Shown piece by piece: positions 24,692-31,704 of a DNA stretch of 64,000 bases (position 1 is the first letter of the stretch; every line of letters starts with the position of its first letter). The stretch is from Coriobacteriaceae bacterium (GTDB lineage Bacteria > Actinomycetota > Coriobacteriia > Coriobacteriales > UMGS124), in assembly GCA_019421015.1 (NCBI GenBank), contig JAHZGC010000006.1, positions 1 through 64,000 of the forward strand. Direction: 5' to 3'. The notes under the pieces were generated by a model. It did not search any database. It was not told the origin of the DNA and saw only the letters and a list, made by a program, of their open reading frames with translations. The translations under genes were made by a program, and so were the position numbers.

Positions 24692-26158
24692 ATGGAAGAT
24701 CTGACCAGGAGAGGGTTTGTGGGGGCCGCCGGTTCCATGGGCGTCGCGATGGCGGGTTCCGTCGCGCTCGGCACCCGTGCCGCCCATGCCGACGAGGCCT
24801 CCGCGGGCAACGGGGGCACCGCCGGGGCCGCCCCCGCCGAGGCTGCGGAGCTGACCGGTTGGACCGGCACCCCTGACGAGATTGCCGCCACCGGCGGGTC
24901 GACGATGCCGCTGGCCGAGCTGAACCGCCGGCACCGCGAGTACGTCGACGCCCACAGCGCGTACACCTGCGCCGACGGCACCGTCATCCCCTCGCCGTTC
25001 GTGCAGATGCACGCGCTTATCCAGACCTACGGCTTCGGTGGCTTCGGCAATGTCGAGGACGACAGAAGCTTTGACTACATCATGGCGATCTTCAGCGAAG
25101 ACGACGCCAAGGCCTACGTGGACGAGATGCCTTGGGGCGTGACCTTCACGGCCTACGACATGTACGCCAAGGGCGGCCGCCCCCTCGAGGAATGCACCGA
25201 GATGCTCGAGCGTTTCTCGCGCGAAGGGTTCCTCGAGCGCCACAGCAACCCGAACGGCGCCAACTACAACCAGATTCCGCTCGTGGTGGGCATCCTCGAG
25301 TTCCAGATGGACAAGGAGTACGACGACCCCGAGATGAACATCGCCGAGATGTCCATCGACAAGGTGCAGATGGTCCAGGACTTCCACACTGCCGCCACGC
25401 CGGCCGAGTACACGGTGCCGTGCCACAAGTCGGTGGTGGCCGACGAGGGCATCCTGCCCTACGACGACGCCGAGCAGATCATTCGCACCAAGGACAAGTT
25501 CGCCATCGCGCCCTGCTATTGCCGCTACACCCGCATGATCGCGGCTGGCGAGAAGCCCCCCTCGTTCGAGGAGTTCGCGACCGGCGAGCTCGAGGATTAC
25601 TTCTCCCCGATGTTCAACCAGCGCATGGAGACCTGCCTGCTCTTTGGCGATGCGGCCGACTACTGGATCTGGCGCGGCCTTGCCCGCGAGATCACGATGG
25701 AAGACGCCCTGCGCTACCTGCAGCGCTCCGTCGACGACGGGTTTATCATCCAGAGCCTGTTTGACACCGACACCGAGAACTTCTGCTCCTGCCACGCCGA
25801 CTCCTGCAAGCTCTTTTTGCAGTGGAACGCCTTCCAGGATCCGGCCAAGACCGCCGCGTCGCCCACGTTCCAGCAGGTCAGCCACTACGACTTAGTGGTC
25901 GACCTCGACAAGTGCATCCAGTGCGGCGCCTGCGTGGAGCGCTGCCCGCTGCACGCCATCGAGATGGGGGAGGACGGCTACCCCGTGGTGAACGAGATGT
26001 GCTTCCGCTGCGGCCAGTGCGGCTACGTCTGCCCGGCCGAGGCCCGCAAGCTCACCGCCCGCCCGGAGGAGCTGAACTGCCCGCTGCCCAAGACCCTGCT
26101 CGACGACCACAACCTCAAGGCGGCCTACCGCTTTGAGCACGGGCTGCTCGACGGCTAG
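24692..26158 (+). CDS. TAT-exported [4Fe-4S] protein with CYCR / CSCH cysteine motifs (paralogue A)
   Basis: A 488-residue protein with a TAT signal (TRRGFVGA, cleavage near residue 33). A central domain carries APCYCRYT (275-278), METCLLFGDAADYW (Cys315) and FCSCHADSCKL (364-372), which may hold an additional metal or cluster. The C-terminus is a two-cluster ferredoxin: CIQCGACVERCP and CFRCGQCGYVCP. It is therefore an exported electron-transfer protein; partner and substrate are unknown. Two paralogues lie at 29407 and 31705. It is divergent from a LuxR membrane regulator and followed, across a structured leader and terminator, by a HypA-like gene. AGGAGGAGGG sets the start. Confidence 0.85.
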   Translation: MEDLTRRGFVGAAGSMGVAMAGSVALGTRAAHADEASAGNGGTAGAAPAEAAELTGWTGTPDEIAATGGSTMPLAELNRRHREYVDAHSAYTCADGTVIPSPFVQMHALIQTYGFGGFGNVEDDRSFDYIMAIFSEDDAKAYVDEMPWGVTFTAYDMYAKGGRPLEECTEMLERFSREGFLERHSNPNGANYNQIPLVVGILEFQMDKEYDDPEMNIAEMSIDKVQMVQDFHTAATPAEYTVPCHKSVVADEGILPYDDAEQIIRTKDKFAIAPCYCRYTRMIAAGEKPPSFEEFATGELEDYFSPMFNQRMETCLLFGDAADYWIWRGLAREITMEDALRYLQRSVDDGFIIQSLFDTDTENFCSCHADSCKLFLQWNAFQDPAKTAASPTFQQVSHYDLVVDLDKCIQCGACVERCPLHAIEMGEDGYPVVNEMCFRCGQCGYVCPAEARKLTARPEELNCPLPKTLLDDHNLKAAYRFEHGLLDG

Positions 26159-26172
26159 GTTAGGGCGAAACG

Positions 26173-26319
26173 CAAAATTGCTGCCACAAGGCGCGCGAGG
26201 GCGCGGTGTGCTGGAGCGCACAAGCCCGAGCGGAACGTAGGGGCGGCAATTTGAGGATTGCTATAGGTGCCGGGCGTACTCCTGCGCGCGAGGAAGCCGC
26301 GGGGGTACGCCCGGCTTTT
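26173..26319 (+). terminator. Structured leader ending in a terminator, just before the HypA-like gene
   Basis: The terminator proper is GCCGGGCGTAC (26269-26279) with GTACGCCCGGC (26305-26315) and TTTT. Before it, AAATTGCTGCC (26175-26185) pairs with GGCGGCAATTT (26242-26252). The T run ends only 17 bases before the HypA-like ATG, so the hairpin either ends the upstream transcript or acts as an attenuator of the HypA-like gene. Confidence 0.75.
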
Positions 26320-26336
26320 GCGAAAGGCGGTTTTTC

Positions 26337-26723
26337 ATGCACGAGATGTCGCTGGTGCGGCCTGTTTTGGACTACGTGCTGCAAAAAGGCGAGGAGTGCG
26401 GCGCACGGGCCGTGCTCTCGGTGCGCCTGACCATCGGAGACGCCCACGACGTGGTCGAGGAGCTGATCCCGGGGTTGTTTCGCCACCTGGCCCGCGGCAC
26501 GATCGCCGAGAATGCCGAGGTCGTCATAGAGCACGTGCCCATCACGGTGCGCTGCAACCGCTGTGCCGAGGTGTTCCCCCTCGACCTGTACCGTGAGGAG
26601 ACCTGGACGTGCCCGCGTTGCGGGGCGCACAAGGACTATCAGATGGCCACGGGCCGCGAGTTTTACATCGACGACATCCGGGTGCTCGGCCCGGCGCCGG
26701 TTGCGGCCGGGCGGGTTGGATAA
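26337..26723 (+). CDS. HypA-like metallochaperone (paralogue A)
   Basis: A 128-residue HypA/HybF-family protein. It keeps the nickel-binding N-terminus MHE and the zinc site (CNRC and CPRC, separated by ~16 residues). Canonical HypA delivers nickel to [NiFe]-hydrogenase or urease with HypB. Neither a hydrogenase nor any other hyp gene is in this window. In place of the usual GELSGV-type segment it has IGDAHDVVEELIPGLFRHLA, a feature shared with the two paralogues at 31113 and 42624, so these form their own subfamily. The gene follows the TAT [4Fe-4S] protein at 24692. Delivery of a metal to that protein is an inference. Confidence 0.82.
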   Translation: MHEMSLVRPVLDYVLQKGEECGARAVLSVRLTIGDAHDVVEELIPGLFRHLARGTIAENAEVVIEHVPITVRCNRCAEVFPLDLYREETWTCPRCGAHKDYQMATGREFYIDDIRVLGPAPVAAGRVG

Positions 26724-26797
26724 GGGGCAGACGGTCGCATGGGTGGCGCCGGCGGGGTGTGCGGCCCGCTTGGCCTCTGCGAGACCCTGCGACCCCT

Positions 26798-27568
26798 CTA
26801 TCCCACCAGCCCCGCAACCGCCTCCCACACCACGGGTACCAGCAGGGCCGGCAGCATGTTGCCCACCGAGATGCGCAGGTTGCCGGGGAAGGTCTGGAGC
26901 AGCAGGTTCAGGCCCACGGCGCACACGAGCACGTTGCCCACGAGCGAAAGCCCGCTGGTCATGGCGTCGGTCATGACGTTGCCCACCAGCAGCCCCACGG
27001 TGGCGAGAAGCCCCTGGTAGACCAGGATGGGGAGCGCCGAGAACGCCACGCCCGCCCCCAGGGTCGACGCCAGCATGAGCACGATTACAAAGTCGAGGGC
27101 CGCCTTGGCAAAGAGGGTCTCGGGCTGCCCCATGCCGTCGTAGAGGCCGCCGACCACGGCCATAGCGCCCACGCAGATGATGAGCGAGCTGGTCACGAAG
27201 CCCTCAGTGAACCGGCTGCCTGCGGTGTCGCACCCCTCCTGCTCGGCGCGGCCCACCTTTTTGTGCAGCCAGTCTCCCAGGCGGTTGAGCGCCCCCTCGA
27301 TGTCGACGAGCTGGCCGGCCACCGTGCCCACCACCATGGAGACGATGAGCAGCATGGTGCCTTCGACCTGCAACTTTGTGCCACTCTCCGCTATGGTGAG
27401 CATGGCTCCCAGCGTGCTCGACCCGCCGATGAACACCACGCACAGGCCGATGGCTTGGGTGAGCGTGCGTTCCATGGCCGGGCTCACCCCGCGCTTGAGC
27501 CCCATGCCGATGAGGCTGCCTACCAGCACGGCGGCGGTGTTTGCCAGGGTTCCGAGATAGGGCGGCAT
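26798..27568 (-). CDS. DUF554 family membrane protein
   Basis: A 256-residue membrane protein with about seven hydrophobic helices, matching the DUF554 family in length and in motifs: MPPYLGTLANTAAVLVGSLI at the N-terminus, the central FTEGFVTSSLIICVGAMAV, and VGNMLPALLVPVVW at the end. A transport role is often assumed but not shown. ATG 27568 is chosen because the conserved N-terminus begins there; the frame is open further upstream. It converges on the HypA-like gene and appears to be a single-gene unit. Confidence 0.85.
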   Translation of the reverse strand: MPPYLGTLANTAAVLVGSLIGMGLKRGVSPAMERTLTQAIGLCVVFIGGSSTLGAMLTIAESGTKLQVEGTMLLIVSMVVGTVAGQLVDIEGALNRLGDWLHKKVGRAEQEGCDTAGSRFTEGFVTSSLIICVGAMAVVGGLYDGMGQPETLFAKAALDFVIVLMLASTLGAGVAFSALPILVYQGLLATVGLLVGNVMTDAMTSGLSLVGNVLVCAVGLNLLLQTFPGNLRISVGNMLPALLVPVVWEAVAGLVG

Positions 27569-27724
27569 GGAGAGGGGCCTTTCGTAGGGTCGGGTTGGCG
27601 GGCGCTGCGTAGTATAGCCCTGCCGATGGGGTCGGGTGCGGGAACTGGTGCCTCCCGGAGGCGAACGATCAATCCACGCGTCGCAGTTCTGATCGCCTGC
27701 AAGAACGGGAATTGCGAGATACTT

Positions 27725-27929
27725 CCGCACAAAGGGGGTTCTGGATAGGCGCGTTGCGCCTCGGATGTCCCGGTTGACATGTGAGGGGAGAAACGCTTGT
27801 ATTCAATACCCCTTCTGAACTGGTATTTTGTTGTCAGCCTGTTTGCGGTGCCAGCATGCCGGCCCAAAGGGAGTTGTGACGGGGACAGCTCGCGCACCCC
27901 CGCGCCTATCCAGAACCCCGATTCTGCGG
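27725..27929. repeat. ~205-bp imperfect palindromic element (MITE-like)
   Basis: The 19-mer GGGGTTCTGGATAGGCGCG at 27735-27753 recurs perfectly inverted at 27901-27919. With three mismatches the arms extend outward to CCGCA (27725) and TGCGG (27929). Inward similarity continues in gapped form through ...TGTCCC-GT..AC. A small AATACC/GGTATT stem lies near the centre. No gene lies in it. The rest of the 548-base gap 27569-28116 shows nothing else supportable. Confidence 0.7.
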
Positions 27930-28116
27930 TGCTAACTGGCCTCTGGGCGATTTTGCGTTTTTGCCGCTGAGAAGGTTTGCCGGAAAGCTTGGATTTTATC
28001 GTCGTTTTATCGCCCTGCGCGTCGCGCGGGTACCGTACTATGGACGCGCGAGATACATGAGACGCCATAAGGCGGCTGCCTCTTGTCCAAACCCGCGCCC
28101 CAAGGAGGAACCCGCC

Positions 28117-28995
28117 ATGATGCACACCTATATCCAGCTTCCCGACGGCACCCACATCGGTTATGGGGAGCCCCTGGCCGACGGTACCGTGAAAGCGGCT
28201 GCCGTACGCTTTGGCGAGGGCGGTTTTTCGGTGGCGCTCTGCACGCTGCCCGATTGCCGTTGGACTGAGGCGCAGGGGTATACCCTTGAGGAGCTCGAGG
28301 CCTTGGCGGGATTGCTTGCGGGCAACGCTCCCTTAATCGTGAGGTTGGCCCAGGAGGCCGCGGCACAGGCCGAGGCCGCGACGGCAGGGGAGACGAACGC
28401 GGAGTCGGATTCCCTGCCGAATTCCCCGGAGGCTATCCCCCAGCCGGGCGCTCCGGCCGGACGCCCCGCAGATGCCCCACACGCTGCTGCCGGTGCCCAA
28501 CAGGTGGCTCCGGCCGTGCAGCCGGTCTCGGCCGTACAAGCGACCTCGACCGCAAGGGCGCAGGGTGCCCCCACCCCCGCCTCCGGGTCTGTCGCGAGCC
28601 GAGGCGCCGGGGCTTCTCAGCCAGCTCAGGCCGCCCGCCCCCAAGGAGCCCAGTCCCAAGAATACCAGCAGGCGGCCGCCGCCATGCTCGACGCCGCAAG
28701 CCTGGTAGGGCGCGTCGTGCCTGGTACGCGGGTCGGCCGCCTGGTCAACACCGCTATGCCCGCCGCCCGCACGGTGGTGGCTGCGGCGCCGGGAATCGTG
28801 GAGAAGGCCGCCCCCGTGGTCAGCCATGCGGCTGAGGCTGCCGTTGAGGCCGCTCCCAAAATGGCCGAGAAGGCCGCCCGGGGCATCGGTCGGCTGGGCA
28901 GTAAGCTCGCCAAGGCCGCCTCGGGTGCGGTCGACAGCGTCGTCGACGGGGCCAAGCAAGCTGCCGAGAACTACCATCGCGAGAGCGGCCGGTAG
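28117..28995 (+). CDS. Unknown Ala/Pro/Gln-rich protein
   Basis: A 292-residue protein that I do not recognise. Residues 1-~90 look folded: MMHTYIQLPDGTHIGYGEPL, then YTLEELEALAGLLAGNAPLI. Residues ~95-190 are a low-complexity Ala/Pro/Gln/Ser linker. The last ~100 residues are predicted amphipathic, Ala/Val-rich helices with repeated (A)PxxxEKAA units and regularly spaced Lys, reminiscent of phasin- or LEA-like surface-binding helices. No signal peptide or membrane helix is seen. AAGGAGGAA sets the ATG. It stands alone, flanked on both sides by palindromic elements (27725-27929 and 29064-29283). Confidence 0.7.
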   Translation: MMHTYIQLPDGTHIGYGEPLADGTVKAAAVRFGEGGFSVALCTLPDCRWTEAQGYTLEELEALAGLLAGNAPLIVRLAQEAAAQAEAATAGETNAESDSLPNSPEAIPQPGAPAGRPADAPHAAAGAQQVAPAVQPVSAVQATSTARAQGAPTPASGSVASRGAGASQPAQAARPQGAQSQEYQQAAAAMLDAASLVGRVVPGTRVGRLVNTAMPAARTVVAAAPGIVEKAAPVVSHAAEAAVEAAPKMAEKAARGIGRLGSKLAKAASGAVDSVVDGAKQAAENYHRESGR

Positions 28996-29063
28996 GCCGG
29001 CGCGGCCGGGGCCGTGGTTGGGCGGGTCGGGCACCCTGAGATCCCTGGGGGTGGCCGTTTTGG

Positions 29064-29283
29064 CTGGAATCCGAACAATGCGACTTAGCCCAAGGCGGTG
29101 ATGGCAGGAATCCGAAGAGTGCGACTACGTTTTTGAGTAACACTCTCAAGATGTCTAATATCACTGCAGGTATATAGGGTGTCTGCTCAACGTAGGGGCC
29201 CGGTGAATTCCAAAACCGAGTCGCATTCCTCGGATTGCGACCACCACCCTGCCAGGCAAAGTCGCATTGTTCGGATTCCGGCC
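29064..29283. repeat. ~220-bp inverted-repeat element with four related units
   Basis: Four copies share the core AATCCGANNANTGCGACT. Two are direct (from 29066 and 29107) and two inverted (ending 29236 and 29279). The outer pair 29066-29086 / 29259-29279 is a perfect 21-bp inverted repeat. The spacers between copies (TTNGCC...GGTGNTGG) also match, so two ~70-bp halves face each other around an AT-richer centre. No gene is present in 28996-29316. Confidence 0.75.
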
Positions 29284-29317
29284 ACCACTGTTCCGGCCCG
29301 CCCTCTCGGGCCGCTCT

Positions 29318-29368
29318 CCAAAAAAACAGCCACGCCCCGGCCGCAATACGTGGCAGCCGGGGCGTGGC
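29318..29368 (-). terminator. Strong terminator of the minus-strand [4Fe-4S] gene
   Basis: GCCACGCCCCGGC (29329-29341) pairs perfectly with 29356-29368, 13 bp, and on the minus strand is followed by a T-rich tract (TGTTTTTTTGG). It lies 38 bases after the stop of the gene at 29407. Confidence 0.92.
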
Positions 29369-29406
29369 TTGAGGGGATGTCTGATCGAGTGGGTCTTTAT
29401 CGCCGT

Positions 29407-30888
29407 TTACGCCTTGGCCGGGTCGAAGTCCACGATCATGCCGCGCTTGGCGCGCTCGAGCGACTTCACGTAGTAGTCGTCGATCATGTCGTTCGGGATG
29501 TCGAAGCGGTCCTCCTCGGCCAGGGCCGTGAGCTTGCGCGACTCGGTGGGGCACACGTAGGCGCACTGGCCGCAGCGCACGCAGACGTTGCCGACCACGG
29601 GCAGCCCGGTCTCCTCGTCCATGGTGATGGTCGAGACGGGGCAGCGCTCGGCGCAGGTGCCGCACTTGATGCAGGTGTCGGTGTCGACGACGAGCTCGTA
29701 GTGCGAGACGTACTTGAGGTTCTCGACGTCGCCGTCCATACCCATGTAGCCGCGCAGGATGCCGCAGCAGTCGCCGTGGCAGGAGCAGATCACGTCGCAC
29801 TGCTTGGTGTTCATGACCTGGATGACCATGCCGGCGTCCACGGAGCGCTGGATGATCTCGCGGGCCTCGGCCTTGTCGATCTGGCGGCCCAGGTTGTTCT
29901 CGATGTAGTACTGGGCCTGCTCGCCCACCGAGATGCAGGTCTCAACGGGGTGCTCGCACCAGTCGCCGGGCTCGCCGCCCTGCAGGATGGGGGTGAAGGT
30001 GCGGCACTGGCAGGGCATGACGGCGATGACCTCGTTGCGCTCGATGATCTCGTCCCAGTCGAAGTAGGGCAGGATCTTGGTCTCGGCCACGATGTTCTCG
30101 TTCACGGGCACCGGGAAGTACATGGCGCTGCCCAGGTTGCGCGAAACGTAGCCGTAGTCGTCGCCGCGGATGCTGAAGATGCCCTTGACGTAGTCTTCCT
30201 TGCCCTCGGCGCCGGCGCAGTAGCGGTCAAGGGTGAACTCGAGGATGCCGTGGGCAAAGGCCAGCGTGTGGTAGAAGTTCACGCCGCAGCGGGTCACGCG
30301 GTTAAGCCAGCCGCGGTAGCTCAGCGCGTCGGCCATGGCGCGGGCGTCGGCGGTCTCCATGCCCGCGGCCTCGCCGGCCTCCTCGTCGTTGAAGAAGCGG
30401 AACATGGGCACGGCGCAGTAGAAGGCCGCCTCCTCGGGGGTGACCTCCTGCATCAGGAAGTCAAAGACGTTCTCGTTGATCTCGCTGCCGATGCCCAGGC
30501 CGATGCGGTTGATGCGGTTGCGCAGCTGCACGTAGATGGCCGGGACAACGGTGCCGTCGGACTTCACGAAGTCCTCGGTGATCTGGGGCTCGTTAAAGAG
30601 GATGGCGCGGGCCTCGTCGTCGCTCACGTTTTTGGCGGCCTCGGCGATCTCGGCCACGGTGAGCTTGCCCTCGCGCCAGTCGTACTCCGAGAGCAGGGCG
30701 TGCTGCTCGGCGCTCGTGAGGGGGCCGCCGTTGAAGGTGTACATGTTCTTCTCGGCAGCCTCGGCCTCGGGCGCGGCCTCGGAGGCCACGGCCTGCCCCG
30801 ACACGGCGGCGGCTCCGGCGGCCGCCAGCCCAGCGGCAGCGGCGGCACCGGCAACGCCCACGAAGCTACGCCTGGTCAGGTTTTCCAT
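29407..30888 (-). CDS. TAT-exported [4Fe-4S] protein with CQCR / CSCHGDCC motifs (paralogue C)
   Basis: A 493-residue paralogue of the proteins at 24692 and 31705. TAT signal: TRRSFVGVAG followed by a long Ala helix. Central motifs are MPCQCRTFTP, HPVETCISVGEQAQYY and CSCHGDCCGIL; the last has one more Cys than in the other two paralogues. The C-terminal ferredoxin has CIKCGTCAERCP and CVRCGQCAYVCP. The N-terminal domain has diverged most, suggesting a different partner or substrate. ATG 30888 follows AGAAGGGAA. It is downstream of a HypA-like gene (31113) in the same direction, and ended by a strong terminator. Confidence 0.85.
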   Translation of the reverse strand: MENLTRRSFVGVAGAAAAAGLAAAGAAAVSGQAVASEAAPEAEAAEKNMYTFNGGPLTSAEQHALLSEYDWREGKLTVAEIAEAAKNVSDDEARAILFNEPQITEDFVKSDGTVVPAIYVQLRNRINRIGLGIGSEINENVFDFLMQEVTPEEAAFYCAVPMFRFFNDEEAGEAAGMETADARAMADALSYRGWLNRVTRCGVNFYHTLAFAHGILEFTLDRYCAGAEGKEDYVKGIFSIRGDDYGYVSRNLGSAMYFPVPVNENIVAETKILPYFDWDEIIERNEVIAVMPCQCRTFTPILQGGEPGDWCEHPVETCISVGEQAQYYIENNLGRQIDKAEAREIIQRSVDAGMVIQVMNTKQCDVICSCHGDCCGILRGYMGMDGDVENLKYVSHYELVVDTDTCIKCGTCAERCPVSTITMDEETGLPVVGNVCVRCGQCAYVCPTESRKLTALAEEDRFDIPNDMIDDYYVKSLERAKRGMIVDFDPAKA

Positions 30889-31032
30889 GGTAGTTCCCTT
30901 CTCCCTTTTTGAACTGCGGTTTTGCAATACGGTCTGTACTCCCCTGGGGCACCTTGGTTGCGAGGTTTATGGCCTCGCCGCGGTGCCTGGGACGAATATA
31001 CGGGGGAGGAGGGCCGCCGTGAAGGGGTCGGC

Positions 31033-31070
31033 AGTGTACAGATGGGAGGTGGGTTCCAGCGAGTGTACAG
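31033..31070. promoter_or_regulatory. Two AGTGTACAG boxes
   Basis: AGTGTACAG occurs at 31033-31041 and again at 31062-31070, 29 bases (nearly three helical turns) apart, in the spacer between the HypA-like gene and the downstream [4Fe-4S] gene. Each centres on the palindrome TGTACA. They could be operator sites for the [4Fe-4S] gene; the binding protein is unknown. Confidence 0.4.
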
Positions 31071-31112
31071 GGGCGTGGGAGCTGTACGCGGGTGTTACGG
31101 GGGAGAAGCGCG

Positions 31113-31565
31113 TTAACACGCGGCCTGTACGGGCTGCGCGGGGCATGCGGGCTGCATGGGGCGCGCGGCGGGCGACGCGGCCCCGGCCCCGGTCCCAGTT
31201 GCGCCCCGGGTTTCGGACACCTCGATGCGGTCGACCTTGAACTCGTTGCCGCTGTAAAGGCGGTAGTTCTTGTGCGCGCCGCAGTGGGGGCAGGTCCAGG
31301 TGGCGGCGTCGTGCACGTCGATGGGGAAGGGCGTGGCGCACTCGTTGCAGATGACCACGGCCGGTATGCGCTTGATGACGAGCTTTGCCCCCGCGGCCGC
31401 CGTCCCGCGGGCCAGGTGCTGGAAGAGGCCCTCCATGTAGTCCTCGATCACGTCGCGCAGCACGCCGATCGAGAGGTGCACGGCGCTCACGCGGGTCACG
31501 CCCGCCCGCTCGCACTCCTCCAGCACCAGGTCGACCGTGGGGCGCAGAAGCGACATCTCATGCAT
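31113..31565 (-). CDS. HypA-like metallochaperone (paralogue B)
   Basis: A 150-residue HypA-family protein: MHEMS start (nickel-binding His2), zinc site CNEC and CPHC, and the subfamily segment IGVLRDVIEDYMEGLFQHLA. A ~25-residue Ala/Pro/Cys tail after the fold (PACPAQPVQAAC) adds two Cys not seen in normal HypA and could bind metal or be disordered. It sits between two TAT [4Fe-4S] genes on the minus strand (31705 upstream, 29407 downstream), and a terminator lies just before it. No hydrogenase or other hyp gene is nearby, so the client is probably one of those [4Fe-4S] proteins. Confidence 0.82.
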   Translation of the reverse strand: MHEMSLLRPTVDLVLEECERAGVTRVSAVHLSIGVLRDVIEDYMEGLFQHLARGTAAAGAKLVIKRIPAVVICNECATPFPIDVHDAATWTCPHCGAHKNYRLYSGNEFKVDRIEVSETRGATGTGAGAASPAARPMQPACPAQPVQAAC

Positions 31566-31589
31566 GGGGGACTACCACCTTTCCAGAAC

Positions 31590-31639
31590 GAAAACCAAAA
31601 GCCTGGGGCGTCGGCGCGGTAAGGTTTCGCCGACGCCCC
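31590..31639 (-). terminator. Terminator-like hairpin just before the HypA-like gene
   Basis: GGGGCGTCGGCG (31605-31616) pairs perfectly with 31628-31639, 12 bp. On the minus strand it is followed by AGGCTTTTGGTTTTCG and then, about 25 bases on, by the HypA-like ATG. The placement copies that seen before paralogue A. Confidence 0.85.
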
Positions 31640-31704
31640 GAGCCGAACTTCTTTGGAGCTCTGAGGCCCTACGGCGGTCCAAGAACCGCTGCTCGGGCCA
31701 TGCG

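Noticed and set aside
26337..26723. Calling the HypA-like genes canonical hydrogenase hypA.
   Set aside because: No hydrogenase or hypB-F is in view and the segment after the first strand differs from canonical HypA, so only 'HypA-like' is supported.
29064..29283. Repeat units considered as a CRISPR array.
   Set aside because: Only four copies, two of them inverted, with similar rather than unique spacers and no cas genes.
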